A DNA stretch of 64,000 nucleotides, from positions 1,984,001 to 2,048,000 of the forward strand of contig NZ_LT593974.1 of NCBI RefSeq assembly GCF_900086985.1. Reading direction: 5' to 3'. This DNA comes from Halomonas sp. HL-93. GTDB taxonomy: Bacteria > Pseudomonadota > Gammaproteobacteria > Pseudomonadales > Halomonadaceae. This document shows, in pieces, positions 1 to 7,786 of this stretch (its first letter is position 1; each line of letters starts with the position of its first letter). Made by a program: the position numbers and the translations under genes. The notes below the pieces were generated by a model. That model did no database searches and was not told where the DNA came from. It saw nothing but the letters and a program-made list of their open reading frames with translations.

Positions 1-978
1 GCCAAGGTAGCGGAGAAAACCCGCAAAAAGGTAATGCAGGCAGCTCGGGAACTGGGGTATCGCCCCAACTCTATTGCACGTTCGCTGATCACCAGGTCGA
101 GTCGTACCATTGCTGTGGTGACTTACAGTCTCGAAAACCCTTTTTACAGTTTCATGTTGGAAAAAGCGTCACGCTATTTTCAGCAACAGGGGTACCATCT
201 TCAGCTTTTCTTCGCTCCATCAGATAGCGGTTTCGCCACAGTAATCGACGACATTATCAGAAGCCAAGTGGAGGGTGTTTTGATGTTGGCTATTACTCTG
301 GACAGCGCTCAAGCCGAAGAGGTGGCGGATTTTGGTATACCTTTCGTTGTGATCAACCGTACCGTCAACTTTGATGGCATCAGCCAGGTCGGCAGCGACA
401 ACCACAGCGGGGGTTATTGGGCAGGCCATTACCTTGCCTCACTTGGTCATCGCCGCATTGCCTATTTGGCAGGATTGCCAGACTCTTCCACCGATCTCCA
501 ACGCAAAGCTGGCTTTCTAGAAGGGCTCGCCGACGAGGGGTTAGCCTGCCACGCAGCGGAAATTGGTAACTACCGCTATGCAGATGCCTGCCATGCGACG
601 AGACGGCTGTTTGCCAATTCGTCACAACCCGATGCACTTTTTTGTGCAAATGACCTGATGGCAATCGCAGCTATTGATACTTTGCGTCATGAATTTGGTC
701 TTGCAGTACCCGATGACGTTTCGGTTATTGGTTTTGACGATGTGCCGATGGCGGCTTGGCCGAGTCATTCTCTGACGACGCTGAAACAGCCAGTCGAATT
801 GATGGCGTCAAAGGCTACTGAGTTATTGATGGCGCAGATCAACCAGATTGACACTGCTCCAGAACATATCATGCTCCCGGTGACACCGATGCTGCGCAAC
901 AGTACCCGGCGGTCAATTCGCCATTCCAAAGAGAATCTAAAGGAGCCGAGTGATGCGCATCATCGTAGCGCCCGATAG
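1..978 (+). CDS. LacI-family transcriptional regulator (5' truncated by window)
   Basis: Partial gene: the frame is open from base 1, and the first visible residues are the end of a LacI-type helix-turn-helix plus the hinge helix (ARELGYRPNSIARSL). The start codon lies before the window. The rest is a periplasmic-binding-protein-like effector domain with family landmarks such as the segment around FCANDLMAIAAIDTLR and the VIGFDD motif near the C terminus. It probably binds a sugar or sugar-acid and represses or activates its neighbour. The last 26 bases overlap the glycerate kinase gene, which suggests one transcript and control of glycerate use. The ligand cannot be read from sequence. Confidence 0.9.
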   Translation, partial: AKVAEKTRKKVMQAARELGYRPNSIARSLITRSSRTIAVVTYSLENPFYSFMLEKASRYFQQQGYHLQLFFAPSDSGFATVIDDIIRSQVEGVLMLAITLDSAQAEEVADFGIPFVVINRTVNFDGISQVGSDNHSGGYWAGHYLASLGHRRIAYLAGLPDSSTDLQRKAGFLEGLADEGLACHAAEIGNYRYADACHATRRLFANSSQPDALFCANDLMAIAAIDTLRHEFGLAVPDDVSVIGFDDVPMAAWPSHSLTTLKQPVELMASKATELLMAQINQIDTAPEHIMLPVTPMLRNSTRRSIRHSKENLKEPSDAHHRSAR

Positions 979-2098
979 CTATAAAGATGCATTATCGGCT
1001 AGGGAAGCCGTCAGCGCGATCGCTGACGGCATTCGGAGAGCATTACCCTCTGCACAGTGGGATGCTTGCCCGATGGGGGATGGTGGAGAAGGAACTTTAG
1101 ATGCTCTGATTGGTGCGACGGGAGCGGAGCGACGTTATCAGAAGGTGAATGATCCCCTAGGTCGACCTCGGCAAGCAGAGTGGGGCTGGCACTCCGTCAA
1201 TCGTACAGCCTATATTGAGCTAGCTGAGGCATCTGGGCTTCAGCATCTGACACCTCTTGAACGCACGGCATTGCATAGTTCCACGCATGGGGTAGGTGAG
1301 ATGATTCTCGCCGCCATGGACGCTGATGCAGAGCGCGTAATACTCACGCTTGGGGGGAGTGCGACCAATGACGCGGGCGCAGGCATGTTGCAGGCTTTGG
1401 GGGCAAAATTGCTTGATGATCAAGGACGACCTTTGCCACCGGGCGGGGCGGCTCTGACCAATCTTGCTCGAGTGGAGCTTGAAGGCCTAGATTCGCGCCT
1501 GTCAGAGGTGATCTTTGAGACGGCCGTGGATGTAGATAATCCGCTAGTTGGTGAACACGGCGCCAGTGTAGTGTTCGGTCCCCAAAAAGGCGCTAGCGAC
1601 AAAAATGTCGTCATGCTGGATGCTGCGCTTGCACATTTCGCAGACAAGGTAGCTGAGGCTCAGGGAGGCGACTTCCGTGAATTACCTGGTTCAGGGGCAG
1701 CCGGAGGGATGGGCTTTGCAGCACGCACCTTTCTCGGGGCAGAGCTGCGTCCAGGTATTGAACTGGTAATGCATCAGGTGGGGTTTCGGCAACGACTTGA
1801 GTATGCAGACTTGGTCATTACAGGTGAGGGGAGGCTGGATGGTCAGAGCATGTCAGGGAAAACACCTATTGGTATTGCTCGCTGCGCAAGGGAAATGGGA
1901 GTGCCAGTAGTGGTGCTGGCGGGTAGCCTTGGTGAAGGATGGCAGTCTGCTTACAACGAAGGCGTTACTGCTGCCATGTCCTTAGCCGATGGACCTATGG
2001 GACTAGATGAGGCACTTTTACGCTGTGCTGAGCTGCTATCAGATCGAAGCGAAAGTGCATTACGCTTGTTCCAATCAGTATTACAACGATTTATTTAA
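953..2098 (+). CDS. Glycerate kinase (GarK/GlxK family)
   Basis: Phosphorylates D-glycerate with ATP, feeding it into glycolysis. The family-typical start IIVAPDSYKDALSA is followed by glycine-rich blocks (CPMGDGGEGTLDAL, LTLGGSATNDAGAGML, GSGAAGGMGF) and a late TGEGRLDGQSMSGK motif. The length of 381 residues is normal. I chose the ATG at 953 because AGGAG at 941-945 lies 7 bases before it; a GTG at 950 is the alternative. It overlaps the upstream LacI-type gene by 26 bp, so translation is probably coupled. Its 3' end overlaps the convergent integrase gene by 18 bp. Whether it forms 2- or 3-phosphoglycerate is not decidable from sequence. Confidence 0.93.
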   Translation: MRIIVAPDSYKDALSAREAVSAIADGIRRALPSAQWDACPMGDGGEGTLDALIGATGAERRYQKVNDPLGRPRQAEWGWHSVNRTAYIELAEASGLQHLTPLERTALHSSTHGVGEMILAAMDADAERVILTLGGSATNDAGAGMLQALGAKLLDDQGRPLPPGGAALTNLARVELEGLDSRLSEVIFETAVDVDNPLVGEHGASVVFGPQKGASDKNVVMLDAALAHFADKVAEAQGGDFRELPGSGAAGGMGFAARTFLGAELRPGIELVMHQVGFRQRLEYADLVITGEGRLDGQSMSGKTPIGIARCAREMGVPVVVLAGSLGEGWQSAYNEGVTAAMSLADGPMGLDEALLRCAELLSDRSESALRLFQSVLQRFI

Positions 2099-3283
2099 AG
2101 TTGACGCGATGTAATTAGCCCACTCCTGCATCATCTTACGCCGCTTCTCAAACAGGTCACCACGGCGATAGGCCGCTTCAACCTTATTTTCGATAGAGTG
2201 CGCCAGCGCCATCTCGGCAACATCCCGAGGATAACTAGTGACTTCGCCGGTCCAGTCACGACAACTAGAGCGAAAGCCGTGCGGAACATAGTTACCTTTT
2301 TCGCCACTTTGCCCATAGCCAATTCCTCTCATAAATTGCAGTAGAGACATATTCGAAAGAGGGCGCCCAGCCCTCATGCCTGGAAACACATACGAATTCC
2401 CTTTGACTTGTGGCAAATCGGAAAGCAATTGCGAAGCCTGAGAGGAAAGGGGTATCCGATGTTCACGCATAGCTTTCATACGTTCAGCAGGAATCGTCCA
2501 TGTGGCGTTATTAAGGTCAATTTCATGCCACTCAGCATTCAGGACTTCTGATGTTCGTGTCGCGGTTAAAATCAACAGCTGCAGTGCTTTTGATGACATG
2601 CTATTGAAATCTTTAACAGCTTCCATGAAGTCAGCCACTTGGTCGTAAGGCATGGCAGGGTGATGAGTAACCTTCTGAACCTTTGATGGCTTTGCCAATA
2701 GCTTATCAAGATGCCCACGCCAGCGTGCGGGATTGATGGGCTCTCGGTAGCCGTGAGCAGCCGCAAAATCTAGTACGTTTTCAATACGGCCCTGTACACG
2801 CTTAGCTGTTTCATTTTTTACCGTCCAAATGGGTGTCAATATTTTGAGAACATCTTGGGTAGTTACTTCATCAATGGGTAGGTCACCGATGACTGGTCGC
2901 GCATAGGTTTTTAATGTGCTCACCCACTGGCGTGCATGCTTAGCATTACGCCAACTGCGACGGTGTGACTGGATATACCGTGCAGCACAATTTATAAACG
3001 TCGGTGTAGATTGTTCCTGTTTTTCAAGCTCGCGAGCATGGATGGGGTCAATGCCATCCTTGGCCAACTTTCTGAAATTTTCAGCTTTGCTGCGAGCCTC
3101 AGCCAAGCTTGTATCAGGGAAGCTGCCAAGCCCCATTTCTCGGCGTTTACTGTGAAAGGTAAACCTGAGCACCCACTTTTTTGCCCCGCCTTCAGAAACC
3201 ACAAGGCGTAGCCCTCCACCATCTTCATGTTTGCCAGGGGCTGCAGTAGCTACCTTGCGTGGACTCAGTTTGTGTATTGCCAT
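2081..3283 (-). CDS. Tyrosine-type site-specific integrase (P4/DUF4102 type)
   Basis: Prophage or genomic-island integrase of 400 residues. The N terminus is the DUF4102-type arm-binding domain (GGGLRLVVSEGG, MGLGSFPDTSLAEAR). The catalytic domain keeps all tyrosine-recombinase landmarks: Arg in TATRTSEV, the HGFR box, His in LAHS and the nucleophile Tyr in AAYRRGDLFEKR. The start is the ATG at 3283, preceded by AGGGG about 8 bases away; the reading frame opens further upstream without a ribosome site. It looks full length and functional. It lies about 160 bp from a candidate attachment site (3445-3456) and reads away from it, as usual for tRNA-targeting islands. Confidence 0.93.
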   Translation of the reverse strand: MAIHKLSPRKVATAAPGKHEDGGGLRLVVSEGGAKKWVLRFTFHSKRREMGLGSFPDTSLAEARSKAENFRKLAKDGIDPIHARELEKQEQSTPTFINCAARYIQSHRRSWRNAKHARQWVSTLKTYARPVIGDLPIDEVTTQDVLKILTPIWTVKNETAKRVQGRIENVLDFAAAHGYREPINPARWRGHLDKLLAKPSKVQKVTHHPAMPYDQVADFMEAVKDFNSMSSKALQLLILTATRTSEVLNAEWHEIDLNNATWTIPAERMKAMREHRIPLSSQASQLLSDLPQVKGNSYVFPGMRAGRPLSNMSLLQFMRGIGYGQSGEKGNYVPHGFRSSCRDWTGEVTSYPRDVAEMALAHSIENKVEAAYRRGDLFEKRRKMMQEWANYIASTLNKSL

Positions 3284-3444
3284 GGTCTTATCCCCTAAGC
3301 TAAGGCTTGGGCAGTCCCCCAAGTAGTCCCCCATATATTATAGATCACCATAGACTTCGGTAGACAGAAAGGCAATGCAACTTAATGATTTATATGTTGT
3401 TAATAGTCATTATGAAATGGCGATAGACATAAAAATAACGGACT

Positions 3445-3456
3445 GTCCCTCCGCCA
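3445..3456 (+). other. Candidate attachment-site scar (serine-tRNA 3'-end-like)
   Basis: The string GTCCCTCCGCCA resembles the 3' acceptor end of a bacterial serine tRNA including CCA, but no tRNA body precedes it. A strong terminator follows ten bases later, as it would behind a tRNA gene. With an integrase 160 bp away, this fits an attR: the tail of the target tRNA left at the far end of an inserted element. The match is short and the call is inferential. Confidence 0.4.
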
Positions 3457-3465
3457 ACACGACAT

Positions 3466-3491
3466 AAAAGCCCCGTTTTTACGGGGCTTTT
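3466..3491 (+). terminator. Rho-independent terminator, possibly bidirectional
   Basis: An 11-bp perfect stem (AAAAGCCCCGT pairing with ACGGGGCTTTT) encloses a TTTT loop, with A and T runs on both flanks so it could work in either direction. It sits directly behind the tRNA-like scar and beside the end of the integrase remnant. Confidence 0.75.
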
Positions 3492-3840
3492 ATCGTTTAT
3501 ATTTCCTCCGTTTCCTTCTAAGCATGCCTTCAATTAAATGCACCGGTCTTTCAGTGTGTCCAGATTGTGTCTGGGAATGTTCGACGACCTCTGCCGGCGT
3601 GCTCCGTACTGAGCGATTCCCCAGTTGGTTGAGCGCATCGCGTGCAAGGTGGGGAACCAGGTGGGCATATTTCTCAGTCATCTTGATCGTTGAGTGCCCA
3701 AGCACCTCTTTGACGTCCATCAATGGTAGGCCTTCATAGAGCCATTCAGTAGCGTTCTCGTAAGTGCGCTGGCCAGAGGGAAATGGCTCACCAGCATTGC
3801 TTGTATCGCCCTTCCACCTGCCAGCAGTATGCCACCCATT
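3490..3840 (-). pseudogene. C-terminal remnant of a second tyrosine integrase
   Basis: Reading leftward, about 115 codons stay open from a stop near 3840 to the stop at 3490. The middle encodes GLPLMDVKEVLGHSTIKMT followed by EKYAHL, the His and Tyr boxes of a tyrosine recombinase. The upstream catalytic half and a recognisable HxLRHT box are missing, so the piece is a fragment. A 77-residue product could begin at an internal start near 3723 but would lack the catalytic arginines. It is a different lineage from the intact integrase beside it, which marks this as a repeated insertion site. Confidence 0.75.
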
Positions 3841-3852
3841 TATTCCATAACA

Positions 3853-5532
3853 TCACGAAGAAGAATGGTTGAAATCTAGGGAGGCCATCCGCTGACAGAG
3901 CACGCTTTCCTCCAGGGCCGGGCTCCAGAGAAAACCCTGGCCGAGATCGCAACCGAACTCAGTAAGGATATTGGCCTGTTGCTCAGTCTCTATACCCTCA
4001 GCCGTGACAGTAAGATCGAGGGCATGGCCTGCTTCAATCATTGCGAGGACCAGACGTCGAGTCTTGGCATCGTCTTCGAGTAGCCTGATGAATTCCCGGT
4101 CGATTTTCAGTCCCGTGACCGGTAGCTTGCGCAGGTAGGCGAAAGAGGCGTAGCCCGTGCCGAAGTCGTCGATACTCACGCCGATACCGTGATCTCGGAG
4201 GCGACCAAGCCCCCTGATTGTTGACTCTGGTTCTTGCATCAGCCCCGATTCAGTGATTTCTACTTCGATGTATTCAGGTGGCACGCCCGATTCATGCAGA
4301 CTGTCAATCAGCGCGTCAACCAGGCTATCGTTAGTCAGGTTACGCGGGGTAAGGTTTATACTTACCGGGACCAACAGCCCGGAACGGGCATATTCGATTC
4401 CGATCTGGATGACAAATAAGCTGAACGCATCAATCAGGCTTGTTCTCTCGAGTTTAGGCATAAACATGCCTGGTGGTACTATTTCTCCGTTCGGGCGCCG
4501 CCAGCGTATCAATGCCTCTACACCGGCAAGATGTCGGTCAGCCAGCCGCAATTTGGGTTGGTAGTGGAGCTCGAACTCTCCGGCTTTGAGCCCTTTCTCC
4601 GCTCGGGCGATCAGTTCGAGCGAATCTCGATTAGCCGTATCAAAATCAGGCTCATAGCTCATCATTTGCCGTTCCAGAGTTACGGCCTTTTCAAGGGCTA
4701 CACGGGCTCGCCGAACGATTTCCAGCGGGTGACGCGTTACGTCCGTCTCATTATGTACATGTCCGAACCCTAACGCCGGTTCGATTCGCACCGGTACATC
4801 ATCGACAATAAAGGTCGCCGAGGCGGCAGCATGCAATAAATGAGAAACACGCTTGAGGTCTTCATCATTTTTATAATCAACGATCAGGGCTAACTCAGAA
4901 GTACCGAAGCGGTAACTCTTCTGGACTTCAGGGCAAGATTGATTTAGTTGCTGGCTGACCGTGTAGATAATTCGATCACCTTCTTCAATACCAAACACCT
5001 CAACAAACTCATTGTGGTCAGTGGCACGAATCAGGACGACGGCAATTGGCGTTTTCTCAAGAGATTCCGGAGTAATTTGAGCGGCAAGGTCTTCAATCAA
5101 AGCTGCCTGATTGGGTAGTCCTGTCGAAGGGTCATGCAACACTTTTTTTCGTTGTTCATTGCTCAGGAAGTTAATTATCTGGATCAATAATCCAGAGCTG
5201 GCACCAATCGCCATGAACCAGAGCGCGCGCACACCCCAGGTGGTTATGATCGTACTTATGCTGTCTATGTTTCCGCCAATAACGGGCCCCAGCATCAACC
5301 CCGCGAATAATCCGGCAACCACACCACCCACGATTCCGTAGATGGCGGCAGCCAGAAAAATAGGCACATACATGAAGTGGGCATTCTCGTTTGGTGTGCC
5401 ACCGGTAAGATTTACAAGCAAGGCTCCTGCGGAAAGCAATATGCCTATGCAGCACAAAACCACCAGAAGAAAAGACGATGAAGTCTTTCTTTCCCTCACA
5501 CCTAAGAGCCACGTCGACGCCTGCCGTGCCAT
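3853..5532 (-). CDS. Membrane cyclic-di-GMP phosphodiesterase (degenerate GGDEF, intact EAL)
   Basis: 559 residues. The N terminus has several hydrophobic segments (about 20-42, 54-86, 98-122) forming a membrane sensor. A GGDEF-like domain follows, but its signature is ruined: the loop reads GTSEL at about 210-214, so cyclase activity is unlikely. The EAL domain keeps its catalytic set: EAL at 339-341, EITESG, DDFGTGYASF, KIDREF and TAEGIET. It should hydrolyse c-di-GMP at the inner membrane. The ATG has GGGAG about 10 bases upstream. It is transcribed alone, divergent from the porin-PBP-GGDEF/EAL cassette. Confidence 0.9.
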   Translation of the reverse strand: MARQASTWLLGVRERKTSSSFLLVVLCCIGILLSAGALLVNLTGGTPNENAHFMYVPIFLAAAIYGIVGGVVAGLFAGLMLGPVIGGNIDSISTIITTWGVRALWFMAIGASSGLLIQIINFLSNEQRKKVLHDPSTGLPNQAALIEDLAAQITPESLEKTPIAVVLIRATDHNEFVEVFGIEEGDRIIYTVSQQLNQSCPEVQKSYRFGTSELALIVDYKNDEDLKRVSHLLHAAASATFIVDDVPVRIEPALGFGHVHNETDVTRHPLEIVRRARVALEKAVTLERQMMSYEPDFDTANRDSLELIARAEKGLKAGEFELHYQPKLRLADRHLAGVEALIRWRRPNGEIVPPGMFMPKLERTSLIDAFSLFVIQIGIEYARSGLLVPVSINLTPRNLTNDSLVDALIDSLHESGVPPEYIEVEITESGLMQEPESTIRGLGRLRDHGIGVSIDDFGTGYASFAYLRKLPVTGLKIDREFIRLLEDDAKTRRLVLAMIEAGHALDLTVTAEGIETEQQANILTEFGCDLGQGFLWSPALEESVLCQRMASLDFNHSSS

Positions 5533-6125
5533 AAGCCAACACTCCCATACCGTTTAATGATTATTTTCCCGACGGGCCCCATTACGGACAGGTGCTGAGA
5601 AGTTTATCCCTAGAAAGGTTTTTACCGTATCAGGTTTTGTTATCGATAATAATGCCAAGCGCTCAACAGTATTCTTGGCCGCGTCAACGCTCCCCTAAGA
5701 TGAAGCAACCTTCTTTGATTCACTGGTCAAGCCCGTACAACAGGGCCGCTGCTGCTCAAACGAGGGAGGGTTTTAAAGGAGCTCGGGCTTGTCGATAGCG
5801 AAGGGGTATCGTCATAGGCGAATGTTATAGAGACGAATTTAACGGGAAACAGCCCTTTTTGACGAGGTCGTTACTTTCCTGCGTTGCAAACCTTAATCAG
5901 AGTGCTGCCGAAAATTCCCGATGGACGAAAACATTACCGAGAACGCAACAAATTACTACAAAGCATCTTCTGCCCCTTAAAGTAATCTTAAGTATTGCCG
6001 ATAACTAGCATAGATGCATATAGCGTCGTGAGGGATAGCGGTGTTGCTAAGGATATGGCAGACCACGTTACTCGTGGCACCCCGACCTTTTGTGATACGG
6101 CAACGCTGATGGCGAAGGATGAACT
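5533..6125. other. 593-bp intergenic region without a recognised gene
   Basis: This is the only gap above 300 bp. It must carry the divergent promoters of the EAL phosphodiesterase and the porin cassette. A short open frame at 5592-5798 shows no resemblance I recognise and no clear ribosome site. I searched by eye for a c-di-GMP riboswitch, a tRNA and an insertion-sequence end and found none. AAGGA at 6115-6119 is the ribosome site of the porin gene. Confidence 0.6.
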
Positions 6126-7358
6126 TTGGATAAGCGAAAAAGCGCGCTGGCGGTTGCATTGGTCCTTTCTGTGACTGACGTAAAGGCGCATGGAGGCGAT
6201 ACTCCCAGTGTCTCATTTGACGGTTTTGGCACGCTCGGCATAGTTCATTCTGATGAAGACCAGGCAACGTTCGTTTCCAACATTTTTGTGCCCAAGGGGG
6301 CAGGGCACAAGAACGAGTGGAGTGCGGAGGTCGATAGTCGTCTCGGATTGCAACTTACCGCTAACCTTGCACCACAGTGGTCAAGCGTTCTGCAGGTAAT
6401 AGTAGAGCAGGACTATAAAGGCCACTACACGCCAGATATTGAGTGGGCTAATGTCAAGTTCGATATAACTCCTGAGCTGAGCCTTAGAGCGGGCCGTGTA
6501 GTGTTGCCTACCTTCATGAATTCAGAGTATCGCAAAGTGGGATACGCGATACCCTGGATCCGACCTCCTGAAGAAGTCTACCGCACCGTACCCGTCTCCA
6601 ACGTTGATGGTATTGATGCTGCCTATCGGTTCCGCTTCGATGACTTCACCAATACTCTTCAGGCTACTTACGGCCAAGCCGACAAGGCATTTCCTTTTGC
6701 CGACGGAAACGGCGGCTGGTCCAAGGGCGAAGCCCAGGCCAGGGAAGGGCTGACGATCAGCAATACGCTGGAACGTGGAAGCGTCAGTTTTTTTGCAGCT
6801 TATAGCCAAACTCGCCTGACCATTGATGAGTTCAATCCCCTTTTCGATATTTATCGGATGTTCGGGCCAGAGGGCAATGATCTCGCCAACCGCTACGATC
6901 TGGATGACAAACGTTTCGAGGTGCTCACTCTCGGGGCGAGTTATGATGCGGGCGACTGGTTCCTAACGGGAGAATGGACCCAAATGGAAAGCCGGAGTTT
7001 GTTTGCAGATAGCCGCAGTTGGTATGTCACCGGCGGCTACCGCTTCGGAACCATCACGCCGTACCTGACTTACGCTCAGCAACGTATTCACAATAGCTCC
7101 TCCAACCCCGGTCTGTCACAGCCTTACACCGAGGAACTTGATGCGTTCCTACAGTCCATTGTGAAATCCCAGCCTCGTCAGGAGAGCCTATCGTTGGGCG
7201 TTCGTTGGGATTTTACTCCTAACATGGCGCTAAAAGCACAATACGACCATATGAACCTGGATTCAGGATCTCCCGGTTTCTTGGTTAACACCCAGCCGGA
7301 GTTTGAACCCGGCGGTACGGTCAACCTCTTCAGCTTCGCGCTCGACTTTGTATTTTAA
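6126..7358 (+). CDS. Outer-membrane porin-like beta-barrel protein
   Basis: 410 residues with a short cleavable-looking N terminus (LAVALVLSVTDVKA followed by HGG). The body alternates beta-strand stretches rich in Trp, Tyr and Phe, and the chain ends in FALDFVF, with a terminal Phe as in outer-membrane barrels. I see no TonB box or plug. The likely start is TTG at 6126, six bases after AAGGA; the nearby ATG at 6118 runs into a stop at once. It is first in a three-gene unit with a small periplasmic binding protein and a membrane GGDEF-EAL sensor, so it may admit the molecule that the system senses. The substrate is unknown. Confidence 0.75.
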   Translation: MDKRKSALAVALVLSVTDVKAHGGDTPSVSFDGFGTLGIVHSDEDQATFVSNIFVPKGAGHKNEWSAEVDSRLGLQLTANLAPQWSSVLQVIVEQDYKGHYTPDIEWANVKFDITPELSLRAGRVVLPTFMNSEYRKVGYAIPWIRPPEEVYRTVPVSNVDGIDAAYRFRFDDFTNTLQATYGQADKAFPFADGNGGWSKGEAQAREGLTISNTLERGSVSFFAAYSQTRLTIDEFNPLFDIYRMFGPEGNDLANRYDLDDKRFEVLTLGASYDAGDWFLTGEWTQMESRSLFADSRSWYVTGGYRFGTITPYLTYAQQRIHNSSSNPGLSQPYTEELDAFLQSIVKSQPRQESLSLGVRWDFTPNMALKAQYDHMNLDSGSPGFLVNTQPEFEPGGTVNLFSFALDFVF

Positions 7359-7366
7359 GGGTGCCC

Positions 7367-7786
7367 ATGCGACGGATATTTAGTATGTGGGGCCTACTCT
7401 TCAGCCTAATGGTTAACACCGCCTTGGCTGAAGTGGTGGTAGTGGTCTCAGCACAAAACCCGACCGAGACCTTGTCGCGCTCTGAGCTCAGAGATATTTA
7501 CTTGGGCAGGTTGAATCGCTTTTCCAATGGCGCTGCCGTGGAGCCTTTCGACCAGCGGGAGAGCTCACCTGTATATAGCGAGTTTTATCGATATTACTTG
7601 GAAATGACGCCCACTCAGATCAAGGCGCATAGGTCGAAGCTGATCTTCACTGGCCGTGGGCAGCCTCCGCCACTGGTTACCAACGACGTCGCTATGGCAA
7701 ACACCATAGCGACGTCACCACGTGCCATTGGCTATCTCGATTCGAGTATCACTGATGAGAGACTACGGGTGGTGTTGATTGAATAA
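7367..7786 (+). CDS. Small periplasmic phosphate-binding-like (PstS-like) protein
   Basis: 139 residues: a signal peptide (MRRIFSMWGLLFSLMVNTALA) then a compact domain with the layout of short PstS-like proteins. Motifs are LSRSELRDIYLGR, a FDQRE segment, a FYRYYL helix, and IGYLDSS near the end. The start is ATG 7367 because AAGGG precedes it by 5 bases; a GTG at 7361 is also possible. The gene begins 8 bases after the porin stop and ends inside the start of the GGDEF-EAL gene. No ABC permease is nearby, so it more likely presents a ligand to the sensor than feeds a transporter. That role is inferred from context. Confidence 0.75.
   Translation: MRRIFSMWGLLFSLMVNTALAEVVVVVSAQNPTETLSRSELRDIYLGRLNRFSNGAAVEPFDQRESSPVYSEFYRYYLEMTPTQIKAHRSKLIFTGRGQPPPLVTNDVAMANTIATSPRAIGYLDSSITDERLRVVLIE

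Noticed and set aside
5592..5798. A 68-codon frame in the 593-bp gap
   Set aside because: No ribosome site or familiar composition; left as intergenic sequence.
5533..6125. c-di-GMP riboswitch controlling the neighbouring GGDEF/EAL genes
   Set aside because: The conserved GEMM-type core was not found on either strand by eye.
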